In this document: one piece after another, positions 41,977 through 52,734 of the stretch
How the letters are laid out: each line of letters opens with the position of its first letter
Position numbering within the stretch: the first letter of the stretch is position 1
Origin: Auanema rhodensis
Lineage: Eukaryota; Nematoda; Chromadorea; Rhabditida; Rhabditidae
Direction of reading: 5' to 3'
DNA: 64,000 nt
Assembly (NCBI GenBank): GCA_964057225.1
Contig: OZ059896.1
Coordinates: 11,888,501-11,952,500, forward strand
The notes under the pieces: model-generated
What the model saw: only the letters and a program-made list of their open reading frames with translations
Database searches by the model: none
Told to the model about the DNA's origin: nothing
Made by a program: the position numbers and the translations under genes

Positions 41977-42669
41977 TTACTTCACTATACTATAATACTG
42001 TAATATTTGATTTTCATTTTCTACTTTTAACATTATGTTATCTACATAAATGTTACTTAAAATATTCTTGTTTAAATTACTTTTTTCTGTTTTTAAAAAA
42101 AATATAATGCTGGCTGCGAGTAGAAATGGTAAACTATTTACCCCAAAAGGTATTTTTGTGAATCTCAACTTCATAATATTACTTTTCTGTGTTCCTTTGT
42201 TTATATCTTTGACCCATAAAATTCTGGTTAGATCCCTATGACTTTCGTCTAACTCTATTTGGTAAAACGCTTTTTCAATGTCTCCTATTAAGAAGTTTTT
42301 GCTTAACCTGAGTCTTACCAGCATGCCTGCTAAATTTGGCATTATTCCTTCGCCTTGATATAGTATATCGTTTAAAGATAGCTCATTTTTCTTTTTGCTT
42401 GATGCGTTTAATACAATTCTTAGTTTTGTAGTTGAGCTTGATAGTTTTAAAACGTAATGGTGGGGTATATAATATGTAAAAAATGGATGATTACTCCGAG
42501 GAGATTCTTCTAAAATTCCTGTCCTCAGTTGTTCCTGTATGGTTTCATTATATTTTTCAAATATATCCTTTTTTCCTCTCAAAGTGTTCAAAATTCCATT
42601 TAGACAGCCAATACTCTTTCCGAAATTATCGTCAATTGACTGTATATATTGTTTGACAGGAAACTTCAC
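41977..42669 (-). pseudogene. BEL-2 reverse transcriptase
   Basis: 230 codons: TTKLRIVLNASSK, LIGDIEKAFYQIELDESHRD, LRFTKIPFGVNSLPFLLAA and the catalytic box YVDN. AT-rich codon use. The N-terminal side is broken at 42669. The C-terminal break at 41976 is a small frame change. Confidence 0.86.
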
Positions 42670-42747
42670 TTTAATTCTTCCATTTTAAACCCGAACGTTT
42701 TCATAAAAGTGCTGCCATGCCATTTTATTTTCATAGTTTCTAATTTT

Positions 42748-42936
42748 TTATTTTGTTATTTTTGAGTTTTCGTCTTTTAATTTCAAGCCTGTTAAAAAGC
42801 ACTGAATTTCAGGGTTTTCAATAACTGTTTGGTCAGTATTTTGACTTTGGGTACGTTGAGCGATTATTGGATGAATGATCGTTGGAACTATTATAATATC
42901 TTTCCCAATTTTAATTGAATTGAACTCATTTATCAT
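42748..42936 (-). pseudogene. BEL-2 pol segment before the reverse transcriptase
   Basis: 62 codons in the expected place between protease and RT (IQCFLTGLKLKDE). No catalytic motif is seen; assignment is by position only. Confidence 0.45.
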
Positions 42937-42949
42937 GAATTCCCAAAAC

Positions 42950-43700
42950 CATGATTAATGTTTATACACGCATGTTATATGTTAGGCCTTTGAAAACTAA
43001 AGGTGGTATAGAGGTTGCTAGTGCATTTGAAAGTTTATTCAAGAATTTTATACCAATTCAGTTGATTACTGATAATGGCACAGAGTTTTATAATAATCAT
43101 TGTGAAAAACTATTCAAAAAGTTTGCCATACTGCACGGATCTACAAGTTCACCACAAAAGGCTGCAATGGTGGAGCGAGCAAATAGAACTTTAAAAACAC
43201 GCATGATGAAATATCTCTATTACAAGAATAATCATCGTTGGATTGATATCCTAGATGATTTGGTTGAAGGAATAAACAAATCTTATAACCGCTCCTAAAA
43301 AATGCGGCCCATTGATGTTAAAGCAAATATATTCATTGAAGAATATGCACCAGCTGTTAAAAACCGCTTTAAAATTGGTGATACTGTTCGCATAAGCAAA
43401 AATAGGCGTACTTTTGAAAAAAGCTACGAGTCTGGATATACAATGGAGCTGTTCACAATTGATGAGGTTGTAACCGGAAACCCAACCGTGTATAAACTTG
43501 TAGATTATAATGGTGAACGTATAAAGGGAATATTCTACGAACCTGAACTTGTCTTGGCTACTAATAAAAGCAACCAGTACTATATAGAAAAAGTTTTAAA
43601 AGAGCGTACTCGAAGCGGTAAACGTCAAGTATTTGTAAAATGGAGTGGATATCCCGACAACTTTAATGAATGGATAGATGCAGAAAATTTAAATGTATAA
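42950..43700 (+). pseudogene. Polinton A integrase, 3' two-thirds with chromodomain
   Basis: Begins inside the gene at the BEL-2 joint (DVYTRMLYV region), so the first catalytic Asp is missing. Asp in ITDNGTEFYNN and Glu in MVERANRTLK are present. TAA after SYNRS (43296) breaks the frame. A 132-codon ORF (43302-43700) then holds the SH3-like region and a chromodomain (VFVKWSGYPDNFNEWIDAENL), the expected end of a Polinton integrase. This copy shows the chromodomain that is lost in the copies at 26630 and 63019. Confidence 0.9.
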
Positions 43701-43997
43701 TTTTTCAATGTTATAAACAATTGTAATTATAATAAATGATTTATTTGATATATCGCATAATGTAACAATAAAAAACCAGCAAAATACAAACAACAATTCA
43801 ACCTGCAAAAAAAAAATAATTTAGACTTTTCAAATTTTCAAATTCTTACCAGTTGGTTGATCATTCGTCCTCAATTGATGAGCCATTGATGGATATTCGC
43901 AAGAGCTGGAAAAAAAAATGTTACGGCTGAGAATATAGAAATGCCACATAACAAAACAAGAATAAAACGCCAATTGTACTATTTGTGCTTGTTGTAG
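43701..43997. other. Intergenic sequence between convergent Polinton genes
   Basis: About 300 bp separating the integrase and Cys-rich gene 3' ends, AT-rich. It is the reverse complement of 62677-62960. Nothing else is seen. Confidence 0.6.
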
Positions 43998-44538
43998 TCA
44001 AAATGAAGGATCAAAGCGGATAAACATGTTCAGGTTGAGTGCTTCTGGACTTAGTTTAAAGTAGAATACATTCTGCTTATAACCAAAAGTCTTTACAGTA
44101 GCCTCATCTGCATATATAACAATATAGCCCATATTGTTCAACAATTGCTTGCACGTCATGGTGTTATAAGAGCGCATCTAAAAATGATAAAATTGAAAAT
44201 AAATAAATATGCAAGCTTACATTAATAGAAACCTTTCATTCCTTCCTCTACACTTTATACAGAGGCTGAAACAGTGATACTCGTCTATAACCTGCAATGA
44301 TTCCCTACAAGTTTTGCAGAGACAAATTGGTCTCATTAATACACTCCTTGGTGGAGTGCTCTCTCTCAGAATCTTCATCTGCTTTATTGGTGAATCTAAA
44401 TTAAAGATTAAAAAAATACAAGTTAAGGTTCATACCAAAACTTGTAAAATTTGGTGCTGGTGTGGGTGGTCGTGGTACTTCAGGTTCAGGCGATTTGCGC
44501 ACAACATTTGTCACATCAGCAAGTACAGCACGCTTCAT
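43998..44538 (-). pseudogene. Polinton A Cys-rich D-box gene, inverted copy with exon 2 deletion
   Basis: Reverse complement of 62093-62676 and nearly identical to it. It has the same start, RAVLADVTN motif, introns and exon 3. Exon 2 lacks about 40-50 nt near its 3' end (after AGGAATGA), which shifts the frame so that exon 3 soon meets a stop. Its promoter box is at 44689-44697. Confidence 0.8.
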
Positions 44539-45207
44539 TTCCGCTAAAGATCCAACTTTCTAAAATATAAGGCAAACTTGCAGAAAGGAGCAGTCTATGG
44601 CGATTGGCAAAGAGTGGCAGGAGATGGTGAAACGTCGGATCCTCGGATAGTTGGCAGAGCTGAAATGTAAATGTAGCAAAATTGCCAACCTTTTATACAA
44701 AGATTTTTGTAAAGTACAACCCATTGTGTTACAATCAAGTTTGCTGATGAAATTCTTTAATTAATTAGATTTTACAGCATATTTATGCAGATATACTCAT
44801 CTCGTCGACAGTTGCCAGCAGTTGGCGCACTCTGAACCTGTAAACAATCTGCATATTAATTAGTTTTTACATCTCTTTAAACTTTATTGTTTACCGTTTG
44901 TGCCATAAACAACAGCCATCTCTGTAAAACATTTAGGCTTTTTAAACTTTGCTTAATAGCTCATTTATTATTCATAGTATACTTTTACACCCATATTGTA
45001 GCACAAAACATATGACTGCCAACGTTTTATATGTAAAAATATTTCATTCTTGAATATTTAATAATGATTATATTACGAAACTAAAACTTTTGAAATGTTA
45101 AAATGTTTATACTATATTTAAACCCCCACAGTGCAGTTATTAGTGTTTATTAACCCTCGATATGCGTGGCGTAGAGGTCAGCGCAACTGTTTGTTAATCT
45201 TATTGTA
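44539..45207 (-). other. Upstream region of the Cys-rich gene and inner terminal-repeat sequence
   Basis: Non-coding. Matches 61430-62092 in reverse. Contains TATAAAAGG on the minus strand (44689-44697). Ends at 45207, where the 4164-bp unit series begins. Confidence 0.7.
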
Positions 45208-45359
45208 AAACATTTGTTCATTGAAGTATAATAAATAGCTGTATAGCATATGTATCAAGATTTCTAATATTCTTAAATTACGTGGAAAGAAGAGTATATA
45301 GAATTAGTTTTAGTGTGTATATTACTAATATTCTAATACACTAACTCAATGGAACACAG

Positions 45360-45436
45360 ATCGAAGATTAATTCGATAAGATAGTTGAAACAGTTGTGTT
45401 GATTCCAATGGAACACATATCGAAGGTTAATTCGAT
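45360..45436. promoter_or_regulatory. Two iterated ATCGAA/TTCGAT palindromes
   Basis: ATCGAAGATTAATTCGAT at 45360-45377 and ATCGAAGGTTAATTCGAT at 45419-45436, spaced 59 bp, upstream of gene a. The same pair occurs in the sister units. Confidence 0.55.
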
Positions 45437-45671
45437 AAGATTGTTGAAACAAGTGCGCTGACCACAACAATACATGCGTATTTATCAAAAACGGATTGGC
45501 AAATGCCACTGTTGACAGCTGTAATATGATACAATGTTGAGTGTTGGCAACATTGTTACGTGACAATAAAACAACTGACTGTTCTTGCAATGAAGTGTAA
45601 TATGAATGTGTAAAATGAAATAAGGATAACTACCTCTTAGAGTTTGCATAATTTTGTTCTAATAAGATACA

Positions 45672-46968
45672 ATGGCTGCTAACAGGTTATGTTTTTTCCT
45701 CGCTTTTTTTTATTAAAATATTTATTTTCAGTTATAAGCGTGTATGTGAAGAGTTGGGTTTTGATTATGAGGAAATTTATCAACTCAGGTAATTTAACAA
45801 TATTTTCAAAATATACATTTTTTTTAGTAAGCGCATAAAGCTTACCGAGAGTGGTGGGTTTGAGCTCTGTGAGCCCGCAATAACCACTTCCAATAGTGGT
45901 CCCTCGTCATCAAGGGCTATTGAAGTTATAACCTTGGATGACAGCGATAATGAGTAAACTATCGTATAATGAAAAAGCATGAAATTTTTTGTTTTCAGAA
46001 AATGGAATCCCGAGATGCCATCAACTAGTGGAGAACAATTAAGAGGCGGTTCATCCTTCAACGATATTTGTCAAATAAAGGTACGAGCTTTTCCTTTTTT
46101 TTCTCATGTTACAATTCTTTTCACTCTATATCTTTTATTTGATTACATATTTTGAACAATTTTGAATTTTGCCAGTTATTTTTCAGTAAATCATCATACA
46201 TTTGGAGGCTTTTTGAAAAATAAAATGTTAAAGTAATGAATAAATTTGAATTTTATCCCAAATCCATGTCATAATATCATTTATTAAAATTTTAATCATT
46301 AAAATACATTTAAATTCGAATATTTTAATGTACAAAAATTGAAACATTTAAATGTTTTGTATTTTCGAAACCATTTCACTCCAACTGTTTTATTTGATCC
46401 CATATTTTAAACAATTTCAAATTTCTACCACTACTTTATAATTTTTATTTATTAAATTTTTAATCATTAAAATACATTTAATTTTAAATGTTTTGATGTT
46501 CAAAAACTGAAACATTTAAATATTTGTATTTTCTGAACCATTTCACTCCATCTATTTTATTTAATCCCATATTTAAACAATTTTATATTTCTACCATTAT
46601 TTAATTTTTATTTATTAAATTTTAAAAAAAAATTTGATGCTCAAAAACTGAAACGTTTAAATATTTTGTATTTTTCTAATCGTTTTGAAACAAACTAAAC
46701 ATATATAAACATAAATTTAAAAAAAATAAAAAAGCATGTAAACAGTTATAATTTAATTTTTTTATTATAGTGGTCACACCGGCGCATAAAACGCACCGGT
46801 CGTTTTACCAACGTGGTCGTTCGATCGCTCACGTTCCCACACTTGGAATCTATTGATGAATCAATCCATGTTATCATGCCGCCGTTATTCAACGAATTCC
46901 TTGATCGTTGTCTTGCTGAAAGCGGTGTGCCTGATAAGAAAAAAACAATGTGTAGACTGATGTATTGA
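45672..46968 (+). CDS. Gene a, unit 1: five-exon Polinton B accessory gene
   Basis: Found by splicing, 158 aa. Exons 45672-45685, 45732-45788, 45828-45953, 45999-46080 and 46771-46968. Introns are 46, 39, 45 and 690 bp, all GT-AG with TTTTCAG-, TTTTTAG- or TTATAG-type acceptors. Exon 5 continues in phase for 65 codons to TGA, which supports the model. The protein starts MAAN, then YKRVCEELGFDYEEI, KRIKLTESGGFELCE, a Ser-rich linker, EVITLDDSDNE (a SUMO-interaction-like motif) and a basic C-terminal domain (WSHRRIKRTGRF ... FNEFLDRCLAESGVPDKKK). Family unknown. Intron 4 holds about three satellite monomers. All four copies keep the frame and splice sites. Confidence 0.72.
46081..46770 (+). repeat. 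Intron 4 of gene a with diverged satellite monomers
   Basis: From about 46110 to 46700 the intron carries three to four diverged copies of the 166-bp satellite (AAAACTGAAACATTTAAAT, CCATTTCACTCCATCTATTT), in the orientation seen at 3055-17830. They are interleaved with AT-rich DNA. The same intron recurs at 50245-50934, 54412-56348 (with Tc1) and 59343-60020. Confidence 0.8.
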
Positions 46969-46975
46969 TTCTATC

Positions 46976-47133
46976 TGTACTGATATGGGCGCATCTATAC
47001 TTTCTCTATAGTTTTTGAGACGAGCAATCAAGTTTTCGTATAGTTCAGCCTTTTTATAATCGGGTATAGCTTTATTTTCTCGTAAAAGCTTGAGCTCTGC
47101 ATCAAACTTGTCTATATTAATTGTTTCGGACAC
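46976..47133 (-). pseudogene. Conserved hypothetical protein, N-terminal fragment (unit 1)
   Basis: ATG at 47133; about 52 residues, charged and helical (MSETINIDKFDAELKLLREN, AELYENLIARLKNY). The copy at 56731-56994 continues for some 30 more residues. Here the homology ends at 46976, where the end of gene a begins, and the rest of the open frame is antisense to gene a exon 5. No family recognised; probably one of the parent Polinton's genes. Confidence 0.5.
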
Positions 47134-47268
47134 ATAGTTACATGTGGTATTGCCTATTTTGGTTTTAAATCATGAAGCTCAACCATGAATATTGACAGGA
47201 ATTAGTCGATATTTATGGTTGAGCTGCATGATTTAAAACCGAAATAGGCAATACCACATGTAACTATT
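47134..47268. repeat. 59-bp-arm palindrome (unit 1)
   Basis: Arms 47134-47192 and 47210-47268 with a 17-nt spacer (TGACAGGAATTAGTCG). Only a few mismatches or G-T pairs. The right arm is the end of an open frame on the minus strand, so an inverted duplication formed the structure. Confidence 0.85.
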
Positions 47269-47358
47269 GTTTTCAATTGCTTGTGTGAAAGCGTTGCCGA
47301 TAATGATTCAGCCTTTTCCGGTGTGCGTATCAAAGCTATTTGACCTTATAATGAAGAT

Positions 47359-47577
47359 ATGGGCAAGAGGGTTTTATACTCCTTGTTAGTTAAAAGAAAA
47401 TTTTTATTTTTCACAATATTAAATACAATTTCAACAATAATTTCAATTTGTTCAAAAGAAAATGAGGAAACAGAACAAGGAGTTTTGGCGCAAGAAGACA
47501 AAAAGTTGAACTTTGACAAAATACGACCACTCATTGAACATGCACTTCAAACACTAAACACGTATCTGGCTACATAA
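47359..47577 (+). other. Short open frame of doubtful status (unit 1)
   Basis: 72 codons with a hydrophobic first third and a charged second half (SKENEETEQGVLAQEDKK). The frame is kept in three copies (also 51523 and 57220), but the third copy has several non-conservative changes, so it may be an intergenic frame. An overlapping minus-strand frame is equally long. Confidence 0.25.
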
Positions 47578-47615
47578 ACAAAAGGGTTCTTCGCTGTTAT
47601 ATCAGATAGTATACG

Positions 47616-48570
47616 CTAACTTGTTAAAGGATGATTATCAATCAGTGAATGATTATAGGGAGTAGACATTGCATCATCATACGCCTCTAGAGCATTTTTG
47701 AAACGTGGCCCAAATAATTGCTGCAGACTATACTTTATGGCTATTATACTCTGCTTTTGATGTAAACTTTCATACAGTTGGTTAAAATACGGACATCTGT
47801 CCTACAATATTCCAAAAGTTCTTCATCAAAATCAAACGCTCTTTGATTACGCTCTTCATACCAAATATTGAATGAAGCTAGGTTTTCTGCTTTCATTCTA
47901 GCAGTACAATAGTGCTGTTTTGGTGGTAAAGATGGTAACACTTTGCCACAATTTATTGGATGATTAAAGAGGTAAGGAAACTGTCCTTTACTCATATCAT
48001 GTACACCAAATGCCTTGGGTAACGCTGATAGGAGTAAAGGTACTAATAAATAGCTATCTTTAAAATATTAATGATCAAAATTTTGACCTCTTAAAGGCTT
48101 GACAACCATGCTTATAATCTTGGTCCCATTTAAAATTGGGTCAGGATATATTCCACGGTTTATCAGCCTAGACACCAAGAAATGTATGTCAAAGCGCGAC
48201 CCGTTCTGCGCAATCAAAATTGCATTATCATTCTCAACAGAGTTGAGTAACCAATCAAGGAAACGATCTGTTACAGACCATTCACTATCACCTTGTTGGT
48301 ACCCAAAATGGCCCTCCTTGGTTGTGCATTTTTCACATGAGTTGGCATCTATACAACTTCCACAAAATTTGTTATACACAACCATATTGGGCCATTGTTC
48401 ATCTGCATATTTATGAACATTTGTACCGTTTTTTAACACAACCGTTTCAATGTTATAAAATATAATCTTAAACAAGTAAGCATTACACTTGTGAAAATAT
48501 CAAATACAAACCTTGTATTTTTCTTGCCTCTTTTTTAACTGATCCTTCTTCTTGTCGTTGAGTGGTACCC
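47616..48570 (-). pseudogene. Polinton protein-primed DNA polymerase B, exonuclease-domain fragment (unit 1)
   Basis: Minus strand. Exon 48512-48570 is joined by a 45-bp GT-AG intron (48467-48511) to the next exon. It holds Exo I-like FYNIET with Asn for the catalytic Asp (48452-48454), Exo II NGSRFDIHFL and Exo III YCRTDVRIL. An in-frame TAA is at 48068-48070. From about 47760 the frame changes and stays open to TAG at 47616 with unrelated-looking sequence. The N-terminus is cut by terminal repeat B at 48571 and the polymerase domain is absent. In intact Polintons this enzyme replicates the element. Confidence 0.85.
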
Positions 48571-49371
48571 AGTAGAAAGCCATGCCGAATTTACTAACGA
48601 CGCCCCCAAACAGTTGCTAAAAACATACTTTTGAGGGCGTCAGCTCCCAAAATCATAGTTTTGGGGACGTCAGCTGTCAAAATCATATTTTCGGCGTCAG
48701 CTGTCAAAAATATACTTTTTCTCTCGAGGCAAGCTCTCGACCCTGCGCATGGATCAAAATGCATAATTTTTTTTAAATCATTTCTAAAATTATTTTTTTT
48801 AATGTATTATTAAAATGAATTTTTAATATTTATATATTGGTTAACTGTATTTTCAAAAATTTTTGAAATTATTTCTTTTTAAATGTAATTTTAATATTTA
48901 TATATATTTTAAATATTATTGAAATTGTTTCTTTTTAAATGTATTTTTATATATTTTTTAAATATTTTTAAAATTATTTCTTTTTAAATGTATTTTTAAT
49001 ATTTATACATTTGAATAAATTTTTTATTATATATTGTTTTTGTTTTAATATATAAAATTGGAATATATATAAAAGCTAATCAATATGTTCACCGTACCTC
49101 TTATGGGTTAATCAATGGAACTCATATCGAAGGTTAATTCGATAAGATATATTTTATATATTTATTTTTTAATTTTATTTGTTTACATTGTTTATAGTTT
49201 GTGTTTATTATAGTTTATAATTATTAAATTAACTTTTAAAAAGTTTGTTGTTTTTCTAGGCAAACCATTTTGTTCACCGTACCTCTTATATGTAAATCAA
49301 TAGAACACATATCAAAGGTTAATTCGATAAGATTGCTGAAACAGTTACGTTGACCTACAATGAACCAAATG
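48571..49371 (+). repeat. Polinton type B terminal repeat and inner flank (unit 1/2 border)
   Basis: Begins AGTAGAAAGCCATGC, then ACGCCCCCAAACAG and three to four direct repeats with GTCAGCTG cores, a CTCGAGGCAAGCTCTCGA hairpin-like string and a long AT-rich tract. Palindromic motifs follow near 49120 and 49300. It cuts into the polymerase gene of the preceding unit. No gene is seen in this stretch or on to 49838. Confidence 0.78.
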
Positions 49372-49838
49372 GCAAAACATTTGTTCATTGAAGTATAATA
49401 AATAGCTGTATAGCATATGTATCAAGATTTCTAATATTCTTAAATTACGTGGAAAGAAGAGTATATAGAATTAGTTTTAGTGTGTATATTACTAATATTC
49501 TAATACACTAACTCAATGGAACACATATCGAAGATTAATTCGATAAGATAGTTGAAACAGTTGTGTTGATTCCAATGGAACACATATCGAAGGTTAATTC
49601 GATAAGATTGTTGAAACAAGTGCGCTGACCACAACAATACATGCGTATTTATTAAAAACGGATTGGCAAATGCCACTGTTTACAGCTGTAATATGATACA
49701 ATGTTGAGTGTTGGCAACATTGTTACGTGACAATAAAACAACTGACTGTTCTTGCAATGAAGTGTAATATGAATGTGTAAAATGAAATATGGATAACTAC
49801 CTCTTAGAGTTTGCATAATTTTGTTCTAATAAAATACA

Positions 49839-51132
49839 ATGGCTGCTAACAAGTTATGTTTTTTCCTCGCCTTTTTTTATTAAAATATTTATTTTCAGTT
49901 ATAAGCGTGTATGTGAAGAGTTGGGTTTTGATTATGAGGAAGTTTATCAAAGGTAATTTAACAATATTTTCAAAATATACATTTTTTTTAGTAAGCGCAT
50001 AAAGCTTACCGAGAGTGGTGGGTTTGAGCTCTGTGAGCCCGCAATAACCACTTCCAATAGTGGTCCCTCGTCATCAAGGGCTATTGAAGTTATAACCTTG
50101 GATGACAGCGATAATGAGTAAACTATCGTATAATGAAAAAGCATGAAATTTTTTGTTTTCAGAAAATGGAATCCCGAGATGCCATCAACTAGTGGAGAAC
50201 AATTAAGAGGCGGTTCATCCTTCAACGATATTTGTCAAATAAAGGTACGAGCTTTTCCTTTTTTTTCTCATGTTACAATTCTTTTCACTCTATATCTTTT
50301 ATTTGATTACATATTTTGAACAATTTTGAATTTTGCCAGTTATTTTTCAGTAAATCATCATACATTTGGAGGCTTTTTGAAAAATAAAATGTTAAAGTAA
50401 TGAATAAATTTGAATTTTATCCCAAATCCATGCCATAATATCATTTATTAAAATTTTAATCATTAAAATACATTTAAATTCGAATATTTTAATGTACAAA
50501 AATTGAAACATTTAAATGTTTTGTATTTTCGAAACCATTTCACTCCAACTGTTTTATTTGATCCCATATTTTAAACAATTTCAAATTTCTACCACTACTT
50601 TATAATTTTTATTTATTAAATTTTTAATCATTAAAATACATTTAATTTTAAATGTTTTGATGTTCAAAAACTGAAACATTTAAATATTTGTATTTTCTGA
50701 ACCATTTCACTCCATCTATTTTATTTAATCCCATATTTAAACAATTTTATATTTCTACCATTATTTAATTTTTATTTATTAAATTTTAAAAAAAAATTTG
50801 ATGCTCAAAAACTGAAACGTTTAAATATTTTGTATTTTTCTAATCGTTTTGAAACAAACTAAACATATATAAACATAAATTTAAAAAAAATAAAAAAGCA
50901 TGTAAACAGTTATAATTTAATTTTTTTATTATAGTGGTCACACCGGCGCATAAAACGCACCGGTCGTTTTACCAACGTGGTCGTTCGATCGCTCACGTTC
51001 CCACACTTGGAATCTATTGATGAATCAATCCATGTTATCATGCCGCCGTTATTCAACGAATTCCTTGATCGTTGTCTTGCTGAAAGCGGTGTGCCTGATA
51101 AGAAAAAAACAATGTGTAGACTGATGTATTGA
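49839..51132 (+). CDS. Gene a, unit 2: five-exon Polinton B accessory gene
   Basis: Same model as unit 1, with exon 1 at 49839-49852, exon 2 at 49899-49952 (three bases shorter), exon 3 starting near 49992, exon 4 ending at 50244 and exon 5 at 50935-51132. Exon 1 ends AACAA, giving Asn rather than Ser across the first joint. Exon 2 ends in CAAAG without CTC. Intron 4 is 690 bp with satellite monomers. The frame is open throughout. Confidence 0.72.
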
Positions 51133-51139
51133 TTCTATC

Positions 51140-51297
51140 TGTACTGATATGGGCGCATCTATACTTTCTCTATAGTTTTTGAGACGAGCAATCAAGTTTT
51201 CGTATAGTTCAGCCTTTTTATAATCGGGTATAGCTTTATTTTCTCGTAAAAGCTTGAGCTCTGCATCAAACTTGTCTATATTAATTGTTTCGGACAC
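51140..51297 (-). pseudogene. Conserved hypothetical protein, N-terminal fragment (unit 2)
   Basis: Identical by eye to 46976-47133, shifted 4164 bp. Same truncation against the end of gene a. Confidence 0.5.
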
Positions 51298-51432
51298 ATA
51301 GTTACATGTGGTATTGCCTATTTTGGTTTTAAATCATGAAGCTCAACCATGAATATTGACAGGAATTAGTCGATATTTATGGTTGAGCTGCATGATTTAA
51401 AACCGAAATAGGCAATACCACATGTAACTATT
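51298..51432. repeat. 59-bp-arm palindrome (unit 2)
   Basis: Copy of 47134-47268 with the same arms and spacer. Confidence 0.85.
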
Positions 51433-51779
51433 GTTTTCAATTGCTTGTGTGAAAGCGTTGCCGATAATGATTCAGCCTTTTCCGGTGTGCGTATCAAAGC
51501 TATTTGACCTTATAATGAAGATATGGGCAAGAGGGTTTTATACTCCTTGTTAGTTAAAAGAAAATTTTTATTTTTCACAATATTAAATACAATTTCAACA
51601 ATAATTTCAATTTGTTCAAAAGAAAATGAGGAAACAGAACAAGGAGTTTTGGCGCAAGAAGACAAAAAGTTGAACTTTGACAAAATACGACCACTCATTG
51701 AACATGCACTTCAAACACTAAACACGTATCTGGCTACATAAACAAAAGGGTTCTTCGCTGTTATATCAGATAGTATACG

Positions 51780-52734
51780 CTAACTTGTTAAAGGATGATT
51801 ATCAATCAGTGAATGATTATAGGGAGTAGACATTGCATCATCATACGCCTCTAGAGCATTTTTGAAACGTGGCCCAAATAATTGCTGCAGACTATACTTT
51901 ATGGCTATTATACTCTGCTTTTGATGTAAACTTTCATACAGTTGGTTAAAATACGGACATCTGTCCTACAATATTCCAAAAGTTCTTCATCAAAATCAAA
52001 CGCTCTTTGATTACGCTCTTCATACCAAATATTGAATGAAGCTAGGTTTTCTGCTTTCATTCTAGCAGTACAATAGTGCTGTTTTGGTGGTAAAGATGGT
52101 AACACTTTGCCACAATTTATTGGATGATTAAAGAGGTAAGGAAACTGTCCTTTACTCATATCATGTACACCAAATGCCTTGGGTAACGCTGATAGGAGTA
52201 AAGGTACTAATAAATAGCTATCTTTAAAATATTAATGATCAAAATTTTGACCTCTTAAAGGCTTGACAACCATGCTTATAATCTTGGTCCCATTTAAAAT
52301 TGGGTCAGGATATATTCCACGGTTTATCAGCCTAGACACCAAGAAATGTATGTCAAAGCGCGACCCGTTCTGCGCAATCAAAATTGCATTATCATTCTCA
52401 ACAGAGTTGAGTAACCAATCAAGGAAACGATCTGTTACAGACCATTCACTATCACCTTGTTGGTACCCAAAATGGCCCTCCTTGGTTGTGCATTTTTCAC
52501 ATGAGTTGGCATCTATACAACTTCCACAAAATTTGTTATACACAACCATATTGGGCCATTGTTCATCTGCATATTTATGAACATTTGTACCGTTTTTTAA
52601 CACAACCGTTTCAATGTTATAAAATATAATCTTAAACAAGTAAGCATTACACTTGTGAAAATATCAAATACAAACCTTGTATTTTTCTTGCCTCTTTTTT
52701 AACTGATCCTTCTTCTTGTCGTTGAGTGGTACCC
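51780..52734 (-). pseudogene. DNA polymerase B exonuclease fragment (unit 2)
   Basis: Copy of 47616-48570 with the same Asn in the Exo I motif and the same in-frame stop (52232-52234), so both lesions predate the tandem duplication. Cut by terminal repeat B at 52735. Confidence 0.85.

Larger units (their letters stand above)
41140..42949 (-). mobile_element. BEL-2, right part (pol)
   Basis: Continues BEL-2 pol on the minus strand after the BEL-1b insertion. Ends at 42949, where a Polinton integrase begins in mid-gene; no LTR or gag is found there. Confidence 0.78.

Noticed and set aside
45333..45590. Minus-strand 85-codon ORF upstream of gene a
   Set aside because: Covers the palindromic motifs and leader; it is interrupted in sister units.
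46775..46800. A designed-looking ACCGG...CCGGT inverted repeat as a regulatory site
   Set aside because: It falls within coding exon 5 of gene a and is explained by Arg/Thr/Gly codons.
46885..46975. C-terminal part of the minus-strand ORF starting at 47133
   Set aside because: This part is antisense to gene a exon 5, and the fusion arises at a rearrangement joint.
47346..47534. Minus-strand 62-codon ORF opposite the 72-codon frame
   Set aside because: No conservation pattern better than the opposite strand and no family features.
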